64,000 nt of DNA from Muscardinus avellanarius (taxonomy: Eukaryota > Chordata > Mammalia > Rodentia > Gliridae), in NCBI GenBank assembly GCA_963383645.1, contig OY726564.1, forward strand, positions 107,763,540 through 107,827,539, read 5' to 3'. The notes below the pieces were generated by a model that saw nothing but the letters and a program-made list of their open reading frames with translations, was not told the DNA's origin and searched no databases. A program made the translations under genes and the position numbers. Of this stretch, positions 36,318-50,600 are shown in pieces. The first letter of the stretch is position 1. Each line of letters begins with the position of its first letter.

Positions 36318-36801
36318 GCAATACTGGGAATGGAACCCAGGTGCATTCTACCTCTGAGCTACAGCCCCAGCCCTATTTTTTATTCTTTTATTTATATAAA
36401 TGTGTGTGTGTGTGTGTGTGTGTGAACACACATATATACACACACACATACATACATATATATGGTGCTTGGGATGGAACCCAGGGGCCTTCTACCTATG
36501 GGCTACACTCCTAGACCTATTTTATATTTTATTTGGGAACAGGGTCTCACTAAGTTGCTGAGAGCCTCACTGAGTAGCTGAGGCTGGCTTTGAACCTGCA
36601 CGATCCTCCTGTCTCAGCCTCCCAAGTGCGGGGATTACAAGCGTGCGCCCCCACATGCAGCTTATTCTTTTATTTTTGAATCAGGGTCTCACTGAGTTGC
36701 AAAGGACCTCAGTAAGTAACTGAGCCTGGCCGCGAACCACGATCCTCCTGTCTCAGCCTCCTGAATGCTGGGATTAGAAGCGTGTGCCACTATGCCCGGC
36801 T
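36318..36801 (-). repeat. SINE inserted in the linker of an older SINE
   Basis: The ID half is at 36318-36379 and the B1 half at 36662-36801. The young - SINE runs to 36661 and has a TG/CA/TA microsatellite in its tail (36394-36462). The duplication TTATTCTTTTATTT is at 36380-36393 and 36662-36675. Confidence 0.9.
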
Positions 36802-37085
36802 ATTTAAAAAAAAAAAAAAACCTGATTAGTTTTTTCTTTTATTTCTCTGATATTAGCTGACTTTAAAATCATGGAATTTATTTAAATAGATCAAAGAATG
36901 TTCTACAGATAGTTGAATTATGCCACAGACTTCCTATATGGTCATAGTTTATTATATCTATCGTACTAAAGGAAACATATAAAAAGTGGAAAATTTAAAG
37001 ATAACTGTCTTGAGATTTTGTGCAGGATTCCTGTGGCAGACATTTTAGACTTATCTTAGTAATGCTATAAGAATTGGCAAAAGTA

Positions 37086-37278
37086 GGTTGGGCGTGGTGG
37101 TGCACACTTGTAATCCCAGCATTCTGGAGGCTGAGACCAGAGGATTGTGGTTCGCAGACAGCCTCAGCAACTTAGTGAGGCCCCTGTAACTTAGTGAGAT
37201 CCTGTTTCAAAATAAAATATAAAATAGGGCTGGGAGTGTAGCCCGGAGGTAGAAAGCCTCTGGGTTCCAACCCCAATA

Positions 37279-37327
<49 letters not shown>

Positions 37328-37405
37328 AGGCCAGGGTGTGTAACTTGGAGGTTGAATGCCCCTGGGTTCTATTCCCAGATCCGCAAAAAAAAAAAAAAAA
37401 AAAAA
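37086..37405 (+). repeat. SINE with one B1 half and two ID halves
   Basis: A B1 half (37086-37210) is followed by an ID half ending in a CA repeat (37280-37324) and then a second ID half (37326-37385) with its own A tail. No second B1 half lies between them. Confidence 0.8.
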
Positions 37406-37788
37406 GAAGTGGCAAAAGGATATATTAATGCTCCTGTAACACTGGGTGATTTGGGCCCAAATTTTTAAAAAGAAGTTACCTAGCTGGGTGTGGTGGCGCA
37501 CTCTTGTAATCTCCGTGCTTGGGAGGCTGAGACAGGAGGATCGCACAGGTTCAAAGCCAGCCTCAGCTACTTAGTGAGGCTCTCAGCAACTTAGTGAGAC
37601 CCTGTTTCCAAATAAAATATAAATAGGTCTGGGAGAATAGCCTGGAGGTAGAAAAGCCCCTGGGTTCCATCCCCAGTACCACCAAAAAAAGAAAAATAAA
37701 AAAAAAAAGTTACCTAAGGACATAAAAAGTGACTTAGAGGCTGAGACCAGAGGATCGCGGTTCATGGGCAGCCTCAGCTACTTAGTGA

Positions 37789-39416
<1,628 letters not shown>

Positions 39417-39506
39417 GCTGGAAATGGAGCCCTGCTGACAGGCCTTCTTTTGCTGAAACACATCAAGCTTTCGAAACCATGTTCCATGACTCTAGCATTT
39501 CCGAAG
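39417..39506 (+). CDS. ABL2: ABL2 exon 10: end of kinase domain (residues 506-535)
   Basis: A 90-nt exon between GTGCAG and GTGAGA encoding [20 protein letters not shown] and the last helix, ending HDSSISE. It closes the kinase fold with the conserved DRPSF motif. Confidence 0.96.
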
Positions 39507-39638
39507 GTGAGAATTCAGTGAACTTACTGTTGGAAGCCAGTTATGGATGGGGTGATGTGATGGTGACTGTATTTCAAAGGCATTGAACTCTTAGAGTTTG
39601 TGACGGTTTCAAGACACTGAGCTAACATTTAGCCTTTA

Positions 39639-39679
<41 letters not shown>

Positions 39680-40567
39680 CAATTTTATCTTGTTTCTGTC
39701 TCATTTAATATTAAAATTACATTTTAATTAGAAATTATTTTATTCTCTCATAAGAAAAATCAATGAGTTTGGTAGTTCTTACATGTCAACCTTTATAATA
39801 GAGGAAAAAGAAGCTGAAAAAGTGAATAGAATATATCTCAACTCTCTGAACTACATCTACCAAGGCAGGACCAAGTCAACAGTGGGAGGTGGAGGTAGGA
39901 GAAGTGCAGATTCCAGCAGCTTAGCAAGACCCTGTTTAAAAAACAAAGGGGCAGCCGGGCCTGGTGGCGCACACTTGTAATCCCCGCACCTGGGAGGATC
40001 GGGCAGGTTCCAAGCCTGTTTCCAAATAGAAAATATAAAATAGGTCTGGGAGTGTAGCCCGGAGGTAGAAGGTTCCATGCCTAGTACCGCCAACCCCCCC
40101 CAAAAAAAAAAACTAACAACAACAAAAAAAAACACACAAAGGGGCTGTGTGTATATGTAGCTCCGATGTAGAATGCTCTGGGTTCCATCTCCAGACCAAC
40201 AAAACTAAAAACAGCCTAAATTGCCATTAGCTGAACAGATGAAGTTTGGTATATTTCACACCTTGTAACACTAGACAGCTGAGAGGAGCCCGCCATGTGC
40301 AACTTGTGACTCCACAGATCCACTGTTGAGCTGAAGAAGCCAGAGAAAGAGTGGGCGCAGCAGCCTGTGTCCGTTAGCTCATGAGCTGTGGGCGGCTGTG
40401 TACCCACTGGTCTAGAGCCCCGCAGCCTCCCACGCACCGCACACCACCAGGTGCATTTATATACCTCGGCACCCTGTCCTCCTCCTCTACCTCAGTTGTC
40501 TTCCTTTTCCGAAAAGAAAACTTCTTTCTTTGTCATAAAATGGTTCATGGTCCGCTCGTCTTCGCAG
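39507..40567 (+). other. ABL2: ABL2 intron 10
   Basis: A TG microsatellite (39640-39678), then + SINEs at 39953-40130 and 40140-40205 (ID half). The rest looks unique. Confidence 0.7.
39640..39678. repeat. TG microsatellite
   Basis: About 19 TG units in ABL2 intron 10, not attached to a SINE. Confidence 0.98.
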
Positions 40568-40741
40568 AGGTGGCTGAGGAGCTGGGGAGGGCCGCCTCCT
40601 CCTCGTCTGTTGTTCCGTACCTGCCCCGGTTACCGCTCCTCCCGTCCAAGACGCGGACGCTGAAGAAGCAGGTGGAGAACAAGGAAAACGTGGACGGGGC
40701 GCAGGACGCCACGGAGGGCCTTGCTTCCAGCTCAGCGCCAG
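40568..40741 (+). CDS. ABL2: ABL2 exon 11: start of C-terminal tail (residues 536-593)
   Basis: A 174-nt exon between CTTCGCAG and GTGAGG. It encodes EVAEELGRAASSSSVVPYLP and the Lys-rich LPSKTRTLKKQVENKENVDG, ending SSAPG across the junction. It is slightly longer than the ABL1 exon, and its sequence fits ABL2. The region is disordered. Confidence 0.95.
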
Positions 40742-41060
40742 GTGAGGGTCACGGGGACGCCTTGGGGTGCGACGCTTTTGGGCCCGCTCTGTGCCCCTCT
40801 TCCCTGAGGACAGCGTGGCGTCTGTCCTGCCGCTCTGGTCCTTGGCCCTGCGTCACTCGCGCCAGCAGCCCTGGCCTGCTCCACCTCCTCAGCCCCGCGC
40901 CCTCGTCCTTAGAGCAGGCTGAACACTGAGGTATAGCCAGCAGGCTGCTCCCGCCACCTGCACCCACCCACGTTTAGAACCTAGATGCAGCAGCTCTTCC
41001 GTGACCCCGCCCCGTCCGGGCCTCCGTCCTCCACGTCATTGGCCGGCCCTCCCTCCTCAG
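40742..41060 (+). other. ABL2: ABL2 intron 11
   Basis: A 319-bp GC-rich intron with no repeat. An open frame running through it into the last exon is not real coding: the CCTCCTCAG acceptor and the phase agreement favour splicing at 41061. Confidence 0.85.
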
Positions 41061-42769
41061 GGTTCATCAGAAGCGCACGGGCTTGCAGCGGCTCCCCAGC
41101 ACTGCCTCGGAAGCAGAGAGACAAGTCGCCCAGCAGCCTCCTGGACGATGCCAAGGAGACGTGCTTCACCAGGGACAGGAAGGGCGGCTTCTTCAGCTCC
41201 TTCATGAAGAAGAGAAATGCGCCCACACCCCCCAAGCGCAGCAGCTCCTTCCGAGAAATGGAGAATCAGCCCCAGAAGAAATACGAACTCACGGGTAACT
41301 TCTCATCTGTTGCTTCTCTACAGCATGCTGATGGGTTCTCTTTCACTCCTGCCCAGCAAGAGGCGAATATGGTGCCACCCAAGTGCTGTGGGGGGAGCTT
41401 TGCTCAGAGGACCCTCTGTAATGACGACGGTGGTGGGGGAGGGGGCAGTGGCGCTGCTGGGGGCGGGTGGTCTGGCATCACAGGCTTCTTTACACCTCGC
41501 TTAATCAAAAAGACACTGGGCTTACGAGCAGGTAAACCCACGGCCAGTGATGGCACTTCCAAGCCTTTTCCACGGTCCAACTCTACATCTTCCATGTCCT
41601 CAGGGCTTCCAGAGCAGGATAGGATGGCAATGACCCTTCCCAGGAACTGCCAGAGGCCCAGACTCCAGCTGGAAAGGACAGTGTCCACCTCTTCTCAGCC
41701 AGAGGAGAATGTGGACAGGGCCAATGACATGCCTCCCAAAAAGTCAGAGGAAGGTGCTGCTCCAACCAGGGAGAGACCAAAAGCCAAACTGCTGTCCAGA
41801 GGAGCCGCGGCTCCTCTGAGAGCCCCCTCTGGGGACCCAGCCATTGCAGAGAAGGACTCTCCCGGGGTGGGGGTGGCTGGAGTGGCAGCTGCCCCCAAGG
41901 GCAAGGAGAGGGATGGGGGGGCACGACTGGGGGTGGCCGGAGTCCCAGAGGACGCGGAGCAGCCAGGCTGGGCTTCCCCAGCCAAGGTTGCAGCCATCCT
42001 CCCGACCACTCACAACCACAAAGTGCCAGTTCTTATCTCCCCCACTCTGAAACACACTCCAGCTGACGTGCAGCTCATCGGCACAGACTCTCAGGGCAAT
42101 AAGTTCAAGCTCTTGTCAGAGCATCAGGTCGCGTCCTCTGGAGACAAGGACCGACCCCGGCGGGTGAAACCAAAGTGTGCCCCGCCCCCGCCGCCAGTGC
42201 TCAGGCTCCTGCATCCGTCCCCGTGCTCGGACCCCGCGGACGAGCCAGCCGCAGCGCAGCCCCTGCCCGAAGCCCAGGAAGGAGGGAAGAGGGCTGCCCC
42301 GGGGGCAGCGCCCCCCAGCGGAAAAGCCGGGAGGCCGGCCGTGCCCCCACCCCAAGTGCCTCCGCCCGCACCTTCCGTCTCGCCGGCCAAGATGGCCAAC
42401 GGCACAGCAGGTACTAAAGTGGCTCTGAGGAAAACCAAGCAGGTGGCTGAGAAGATCTCTGCAGACAAAATCAGCAAAGAGGCCCTGCTGGAGTGTGCTG
42501 ACCTCTTGTCCAGCGCGATCGCGGAGCCCGTGCCCAACAGCCAGCTGGTGGACACCGGGCACCAGCTGCTCGACTACTGCTCTGGCTACGTGGACTGCAT
42601 CCCTCAGACGCGCAACAAGTTCGCCTTCCGCGAGGCGGTGAGCAGGCTGGAGCTCAGCCTGCAGGAGCTGCAGGGGGCGTCCACGGCCGCCGGCGCGCCG
42701 GGGCCCAGCCCGGTCCTCAGCCACCTGCTGGCGTGCGTGCAGGAGATCAGCGACGTGGTGCAGAGGTAG
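41061..42769 (+). CDS. ABL2: ABL2 last exon, coding part: C-terminal tail and actin-binding domain (residues 594-1162)
   Basis: One open exon runs from the CCTCAG acceptor to TAG at 42767-42769. It starts GFIRSARACSGSPALPRKQR, then has a PxxP site (NAPTPPKR, about residues 645-652) of the kind bound by adaptor SH3 domains, a glycine run (DDGGGGGGSGAAGGGW), a long Pro/Lys/Ser-rich tail, and the compact helical F-actin-binding domain (about 1040-1162) ending CVQEISDVVQR. In the family the tail binds actin and microtubules and bundles filaments. The proline-rich part near 42175-42390 differs most from human. A 309-nt in-frame removable segment lies at 41295-41603. Confidence 0.97.
41295..41603 (+). 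other. ABL2: Candidate exitron inside ABL2 last exon (309 nt, 103 codons)
   Basis: The coding exon contains a donor-like ACGG|GTAACT with GT at 41295-41296 and an acceptor TGTCCTCAG ending at 41603. The distance is 309 nt, so splicing removes 103 residues (672 to 774) in frame and joins LTG to LPEQDRM. Human ABL2 is known to have a short-tail isoform class lacking 103 residues of the tail; the matching length and frame suggest this is the same event. The removed part carries the glycine run. Confidence 0.75.
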
Positions 42770-44581
42770 CCACTGCCCGGCCAGCGGGAGCACGCGCGCG
42801 ATGCCGAGGGCGTGGGGAGGGACTTCTTTTCCTGTGTTCTTGTTCAAAACATGAAAGACTGATGCTTGAGTGTGTTGATGTGAAGTACCTCAGAGCCCTG
42901 AGTTCTCACGTTTACAGGTTCATCTCATAAAATAACAAAAGGCAGAACATAAGTATAGGAAGAGGTAAATTAAGGGAGGGACAAGGTTGGAAACTGTATT
43001 TGAAAATCAGGGAACACGCGTATGTCATGAAGACAGACGGCCCGTCCCTTCCTGGAAGGGCGCGGGGTGCTGGCCGGGCCGCTCTTGGTCATTCCACAAC
43101 GAGGGGCCTTGGCCCGGGGCTCCTGCAGGTACTGAGGGGGCCTGTGCCCCAGGTCACATATGCAGAGTCGGAAAGGGAATGGAGAATGTACCAAGAAGTT
43201 TGTCCCAGGCTGTTGGAAGCAGCTGTTAGCCACCGCTGCTGTAGTCAGCTTCAGCCAGGTGGCACGCGCGGAGCTGGGAGGTGCTGCCGTCCGTGCTCCC
43301 GCCCCGCTCCCCACGGTTATCAGCTGGCACAGGAAGTAAAGACACCGAGACGTTTAGTCAGGAGATGGAAACCCCTCCTGAAGGCTCGTGTGGATTAGCA
43401 GTCCCTTCTCCCAGCCTGCTGTACAGTTTCCTAATGGACCAGGACTTCGTGCTTGCGAGTAGCTGTCTGTAGGTCCCCAGGAACCAGGTCTCCCTCCAGG
43501 AACCCCTGTGCCCCTGGCTGGAAGGCCGTCTTCCTTTCTTCCTGGCAGCGCTCGGGGCTTGACCAACATTGACATGGACGTGGTGGTCACTGCAGGTGCC
43601 CTCGGGGGAAGCCTTTTCTCACATAGTGGCCCGCACGACATACTGGCCGAGGACTGTATGTCTTTATCAGTGAAAATGCCAAGGAGACTGACCTGTCTGA
43701 AAACCCTGGCCAGGCTCACAGGCCCGTGGCCGCGAAACCGGTGGGCCGTGGCGCTGTCTCTCTGTACCTGTTACCTCCGCAGCCCTCGGCCGCCTGGTAG
43801 ACAGTGGGGAATCTGTCCATCCTTCATGCTGTCCCGCCTCGCCCGCTCTCCTGGATGCTGTCCTCCCTCACACCCGCCCTGCCCTCACTGTGCCTGTCCA
43901 TCTTTCATGGTGGGAACAGTATTTATTTATTTTGTCATTTCACCTCTACTCTAGGGGCAAAATTGAAGGAGGAGGCCACTTTCAAGGAGCACCAATTAGA
44001 CCCTGTTAACCTAACGATGTAACCCTTAAATATTTTTTGCCCTTGAAAAATAGGCCTTTCCCTTCTTTACCCAGTTATAATTAAGGAAACGAACTAGGAT
44101 GGCGTGGGACCGAATCGTATGGGTTAAGTGTTATTTATGTTCTTGGTATCAGGTCTAATTCCCAGTTACTACTTCATTCTTTTTTTAAGAAGCTTTATGA
44201 ATGCTCTCCCTCCATGTATTCTCCAAAGTGAACCCAATACAAAAAAATTTGTTTTTCTCCCAAAGGAATATTAGCCTAGGAAGGTAGGAATTCAGCACTG
44301 AGCGGGGAGTGTTCTTCCTGGCCCGTCATGATGCACTGTCAGCCGCCCCAGCTCTTGCTCTGTAAGCGAGGTAGCAGCGGTGCACGCCCTGGGGGGAGTT
44401 TTCAGGAGTGCAGGGCTGCCCTTGGAGCCTCCCTGGAACTCCTCAGCGCAGCGTCCATGCGTTTAGTTGTTCATTCTCTCCTTTGCTGAGTGGCAGGTGC
44501 AAGTGGAAGCTGCCGAGCTTCTTTCTATTAATTGGGCCCAAACACTACAGGGGAAGCTACATTTTAGAGTTTGGCATGGGA

Positions 44582-45402
44582 AGCCGGGCGTGGTGGCGCA
44601 CGCTTGTTATCCCAGAATTTGGGAGGCTAAGACAGGAGGATCTGGGTTCACAGACAGCCTCAGCTACTTAGTGAGGCCCTTTGCAACTCAGTGAGACCTT
44701 GTTTCAAAATAAATTTAAAAAAACAGGCCCGAGGGTATAGCTCGGAGGTAGAATGCCCCTGGGTTTTATCCCCAGTACCATTAAAAAAAAAAAGTTTGGC
44801 ATGGTGGTGCATGCCTGTAATCCCAGTACTTGGGAAGCTAAGACAGGAGGATTGTAGGATTGGAGACAGCCTCAGAAAATAGTGAGGCTCTCATCAACCT
44901 ATCAAGACCCTGTTTCAAAACAACAAATAAAAAGGGCTGGGGGTATAGCTTGGAGGTAGAATGCCCCTGGGTTTAATCCTCGGTATCATATGCCCACAAA
45001 AAAATGAATAAGATTTTTTTGGCAGTATTGGGGATGGAACCCAGGGGCATTCTGTCTCCAAGCTACACCCCCAGCCCTACTGTGTTGTAAAGGGCCTCGC
45101 TCTAAGTAGCTGAGGCTGTCTGCTAATCCAGATCCTCCTGTCTCAGCCTCCCAAGACTGGGATTACAAGCATGCGCCATCATGCCCGGCTTAGATTTTAA
45201 CTTTTTTTTTCTTTCTGGGTGGTACTAGGGTTCCTGGAAGCCCTTCTACCTCCGGGCTACACTCCCAGACCTATTTTATACTTTTCTATTTTTGGAAACA
45301 GGGTCTCCTAAGCCAGCAGGGCTGGCTTCGAACCAGCGCAATCCTCCTGTCTCCACCTCCCAAGCGCGGGGATTACAAGCATGCGCTACTACATCTGGCA
45401 GA
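44582..45402. repeat. Two + SINEs facing two - SINEs in ABL2 3' UTR
   Basis: SINEs on + at 44582-44793 and 44794-45001 are followed within 20 bases by - SINEs at 45018-45192 and 45213-45402. All are full or nearly full B1-ID dimers, so the mature mRNA could form a long intramolecular duplex. Confidence 0.85.
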
Positions 45403-46426
45403 TTTTAGCATTTTTGACCAAGTAAGAAGTTTAGTTTTCGTTAGGAGAAGAAACCTTGAATTTAACACTGCTGCTCCGAAGGAGGCCCAGGTTAAGAGAA
45501 GGATTAGCAGGGTGGGGAGTCCAGGGCGTCCTGGCGGGGGCTGGGAAAGCCTTGTCAGGGTGCTTCCCAGGCTGAAGCTGCGCCCGTGCCCTGCAGTCAG
45601 GAGAGAACGTGGCTTAGAACCAGTTGTCCACATTCTTCCTTCTGCCCCTAGTCATGTTATGAACTTGAAGTCGCTTTAGCAGTTAGCCTTTAAAGGTAAG
45701 GAGGGAAAGCTACTTAGAATATTATTATGCTGCTTCCTAAGTTTACCCCTGTCACTGAGCTGTAAGTTAAGGGATTATAATTGTTTTCAGGGTTTGTTTT
45801 TTTTTTTTTTTTTTTTTAACAAGGGCTCTACTTTTCTCTTAAGAGTTCTGAAAATAAGCCTTGGATAAACACTACTGCGTGCATATCAGCTCCCTGGCTT
45901 TCTCACTGAAGAACAGTTATAGGCTGGTGGGTGGGGCTGTGTCTTACTCAGGGGCAGCACCGACTTCTGTCTTCCATACAGTGGGTGCTCAATCAATGCG
46001 CAGAGGGGATGGACCTTTCTCAGCACTGTCACGAGTAGCATTAACGCTTGTGGCACAGCCCACCACGCGGTGCTTGAACTGTGTGACTTCAGGGGCGCGG
46101 GCTCAGGATTCAGATTAGAGTCGCATTGTCAGCTTGCTATAAAATATGATTTAGGTTTTGCCTTTTTCTACTTAAGAGGACTTAAAGATTTGAATCAAAG
46201 GCAGAGAAACAGCTTCCAGATGTACTTTAATTTTACTCTTAAAGCAGATAACGAGAAAAGGCCCTTGTACGACGTGCTGACAAGTTTCTAAAGTGGCTGA
46301 CTCATGCTCCGTGTCTCTAAATGTGTATGTATGTACACGTGTGTAAGTGTATGTATGTGGCATACACATATGTTTCCTCTCATATACAGGTAATATAATT
46401 TTAGTTTGGATTTTCTACATTTTGCT

Positions 46427-46430
<4 letters not shown>

Positions 46431-46468
<38 letters not shown>
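46431..46468. repeat. TG microsatellite in ABL2 3' UTR
   Basis: About 19 TG units at the start of a - SINE, within the mature transcript. Confidence 0.97.
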
Positions 46469-46470
<2 letters not shown>

Positions 46471-47462
46471 TTACCAGGGACTGAACCCGGGGATATTTTA
46501 CCTCTGAACTACATCCCCAGCCCTGTTTTATTTTGAAGCAGGGTCTCACTAAGTTGCTGAGAGCCTCACTAAGCAGCTGAGGCTGGGTGAGAACCTGTAC
46601 GATCCTCCTGTCTCAGCCTCCCAAGTACTGGGATTACAAACGTGCGCCACCACGCCTGGCTGCTCCACAATCCTTTTAAAAGTTTCTAATTGTGAGACAG
46701 AGTCTTCCCTTGGTTGCCTGGGATGGCCCTGACCTAAGATCTTCCTGCCTCAGCCTCCCAAACACTGGGATAGCTGGTGTGTACCACTATACTCGGCTAG
46801 ATTACCCAACTTAAGATGCAGTGTTTCAGCCTAGAACCCCAGTACTTGGGAGGCCTGAGATGGGAGGATCACAGGTTCAAGGTCAGCACACAGTAGCTTG
46901 GCAAGACCCTGTTCCGAAATGAAAAAATAGGGCTGAAGGTGTAGCTCAGAAGTAGGGCGCCCTTGGGTTCAATTCCTAACTCCACACACCTAGAAAAAAG
47001 ATTTTCTTTTTTTTAAAAATAAATGTAGTGTTTTGTGTTCGTTACATCTTTATGCAAAATACTCTCTTAAAAGGTATTGTGTAAAATTAAAATGTTCACA
47101 TATTCCTACAGATTCCTACCATAACTTTCAGAGATACAGCCTTAAAAAGTGTTGGCCCCCTCCCAAAAATGTGCTTTGCATGTATTCTTACAGTGAGTTG
47201 AGCTTGGTGACGGCATGAGCTCTGTTACGCAAGAAGTTTACTCACTGTTTTTCTAGTGAGCTCTATGCGGAGAGGTCACGATAGTGGACGTCCTTTCCCA
47301 GGTGCATCTTAAGGTTCAAATTAGAGATTTTCTTACATTTCAATTGAAAGTTGACTAGTTAAAATAGTTTCCAGTTAATTAAATAGGCAGCCTTTGCTAA
47401 GGCACAGCCCATATTTGTTTAACAAAATCACGGAGCTTTTGCTTTTAAAGGATGCATTGTAG

Positions 47463-47680
47463 ATAGTGGTTTAGAGCTCAGGGTCTAAAGTCTAGAGGGC
47501 ACGTCATTTAACCTTCCTGAGCCTCAGTTTCCTTTATCATAAAACAGGGATAATAATAACTACCTCAGGGTTGTTTTAAGGATTAAATGAGCTAAAGCTT
47601 GTAAGATACTTAGCTCAAGTGCCTGCCGCACAGTGAGCGCTCCACAGATGTTAGCTACTATTGTTACTAACACCTAACCT
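47463..47680 (-). repeat. MIR element in ABL2 3' UTR
   Basis: The stretch has the hallmark MIR core read on this strand: loss of sodium-type text such as CCTCAGTTTCCTTTATC, then AACAGGGATAATAATA and GGTTGTTTTAAGGATTAAATG, and finally the CAGTGAGCGCTC tail. This is an old SINE shared by mammals. The strand depends on the convention for MIR and is a best guess. Confidence 0.8.
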
Positions 47681-50600
47681 AGGAACCTACAACAGAATCC
47701 CCTAGGCTTTATACATATATATAGGAAAAGCTGAGGAGCTAGCCCCAGTCCAGACCGCAGTTCCCCGTGGGGTGAGGTCTCAGCCAGTGTGTTCCCTAAG
47801 AATCTCTCCAGGTGTTCCGGAACCCAACACTCTGGAAACTGAGGCCAGAGGAGAGGGCGGTGAGGGCCTCGCCGTCACTCAGCGCCGCCAGCCACAGGGC
47901 TGTGGCTCGCGCGGGCCTTCTGGCTTCTGGTTGTGCACCATCCCTGCCCCGCTGCCCCGTGACGCTCCGAGTGCTCAGACAATCGGCCCACGCGGTGCTG
48001 CACTGTAGAGCGCGTCCTCCCGGGCCTCGGGCGAGGGGCTCGCCGGGCAGGTGACAGCAGCGCCAGCAGGACGTTCAGAAGACCCAGTAATAGAGCAGAT
48101 GTAGGGGTCGCTCCTCTGGACCGACCACACAGCAGCGCAGCGGTCTGCACTTTGTCGTAAAGGAGTACCAACTGAAGTTAAAAAACTACTCCTACATTCC
48201 TTTTTATTAAAAATATATTGTTCAGTATCATTTAATGACCGAGATAATGTATATGAAAGCACTTTGAGAAAGTTTCAAATGTAATATAACTATGAAGTTG
48301 TATTATGAATGTCTGTGTAGAAGAAAAAAGTTGATTAGATGCTGATTGACCTAAAGGCTTTTACCTGTGGGGGACCCCAAACAGCAGCTGTCTGGAGAAC
48401 CACCTCTGTAATTTATCACATTTATAAATACAAAACTACTAAGTGACCATGCGCAGGCGTAGCAAGTGTGAGGTCAAGCTGTAGTTGAGGGCACTAGGGA
48501 CCAACTCTTTGGCTGAATTCTGATCTGTAAACGTAGTAAAGCGTACCCAGCTCGGGGTCCAGAAGCCCCTCGGGGACCTCCCCCCGCCCCATCCTCTCCC
48601 TGACCTGCGCTTCCCTGCTGTCGCTCAGGCCTTGGCCATGTCTCCAGGGGGGCTGAGGGGAACTTGGATGGCCGGGGACCCGTGCACTTAGGTTACTTTT
48701 CAGACTCCCTGCCACTTAGAAAAACAGTGACATTTATCACCATTATCCTTTTTTTCCCAAGAAGACTAGGTAAACTGAATTGACCTCTTTTTATAAAATA
48801 CTCCCGCTAGCTGCAGCGGCGGCTGCTTCTCGTCCCAGCCTCCCCCGCTCCTTCCCGTTTTTGCTATGACGTCTGTCACTGCCAGGCTGTGCCCTACAGG
48901 AACTCACGGGGGCACACAGCGTTCTCTGTGTTTGTTCCTGCTGCTCCTGGGCTCTGTTGTCGTCTTGCTGGCATTCACTCGCCCACCTGGCGCAGGCGCC
49001 TCTGCTTCAGTGCCTGGCACACAGTCCTCTTCCTGTAGCCAGGGCCCCAGGCTCCGCCCTCCATGTGTCTAACTTAATGTTTGTTGAGGCAGCAGCCTGG
49101 CTCCTTTGAAACCACCTGCTTCCCTGGGTGCCTTGCACAGGCCTGTAATCCCAATACTTGGGAGGCTGGGACAGGAGGATCGGAGGTTCGAGGCCAGTAT
49201 GTCATACCCTGTTTCAAAATACAAAATGAAAGCTAGGCGTGGTGGCGCACACTTATAATCCCAGTTACTTGGGAGGCTGGGACAGGAAGATCACAGGTTC
49301 GTGGCCAGCCTCTGCAACTTGGTGAGACCCTCTGCAACTTATTAAGACCCTGCTTCAGAATAAAAGGCTAAAATACGGCTGAAGTGTAGCTCAGTGGTAG
49401 AATGCCCCTGGGTTCCATCCCCAGTACCACAATATAAAAAAGAAGGAAACAGCTGGAGCTGTGACTTAGCTCCCCAGTATTATTAAGAAAAAGGAAAGTG
49501 CCTGCTTCAGTTTGGAGACAGGCAGATCAAGGATGCTGTACCCTCCCTGTGACAGCCCTGGGCAACTGCTGCCAGCTGTAATCTTACTAGTAGAGAGGCA
49601 AGCTCTGAAGTGGTTCTGAAACTCTCCCACTAAGAATAGGGTACCTACCTTGGCCAGAGCTCAAGTTTCCCTGCTACTTAAAGATCGTGTGTGCGGCTGG
49701 CTTGGGGCAGTCCTGCTCCCGCGCTCCTGGGGAGCCCAGGGCCGCTCTCCAGGGCCCGCTGTCACACACGCGGAGGAGCTGCTCTGCGCCTGCTGCTTGC
49801 CAGGTGCGTGTTCTGTCCTGAGTGAGCACGAGGCTTGAGACTCTACCCTAGATCCAAAGGCCAAGAACCAGGAAAGGCTCTGCCTGTGTAAGGAGGGCAC
49901 AGAGCCTGCGCTCGCCGGGGCCGGGAGGCTGCGGCGGTACCTCGAGTCCACGGCGACTGGCTCGGCGTGCAGACGTCACTGTAGAGACGTGTGCCTTCAG
50001 AGGGGGGTTATGAAGCTTGCAGGGGAGAAGACACCTGCCGGGCTGACTGTACTCGCTGTTGAACTAGGCAGGGTGGAAATGAGCTTGGGGTGCTCAGCCC
50101 GGCCAGTGAGCCCTGCGGGCGCTGTGCAAATGGTGCTTGCGGTATTTCTCTCCTTCCCATGTGAGCCGAGGGCAGGAGGCGCGCGGGGCCCTGCCCGCCC
50201 CAGCACACTCCTTGCTCCAGTGTACAACTAGAGGTGCAAAACTTGACCTTCCCTAGAAAAGCTGTCTCGCCTCCCCGTTGCTGAGTAGCCAAACACAATG
50301 GCAAAGGAAGGCAAAGGGTGCTGCGGGAGCGGCTCTTCAGCTGCAGACCAAAGGAGAAGACATGTTAATTGGAAGGCTGTGAGGGAGAGCAGATGTCCTG
50401 CCCTGGGGCACATCCTACCAGGGCAGGATTGTGCTTCCAAGCTGTGTTCTGGGGGATTCTTGGTGCATCATTGTCTTGAGTAGGTGCCAGGGTCCTACGT
50501 GCCACTCCAAGCTGCCGAGCTGTGCGCACAGAGCCTAAGGCCTCTGGACAGGCCCGTGACCACCAAGGGCGTGATGGCGGCGCGCTGCCAGACGTCGGCA

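Noticed and set aside
40985..41060. Longer open frame running from intron 11 into the last exon, with its own ATG
   Set aside because: The ABL2 protein sequence resumes exactly at the acceptor (41061) in the phase set by exon 11, so the upstream part is intron.
42116..42847. 243-codon open frame on the - strand opposite the ABL2 last exon
   Set aside because: It mirrors GC-rich ABL2 coding sequence on the other strand, has no recognisable domain, and has no promoter or splice context. Antisense open frames are common over such exons.
47772..48262. Overlapping open frames on both strands in the ABL2 3' UTR
   Set aside because: GC-rich chance frames inside a transcribed 3' UTR; no recognisable protein and no splice context.
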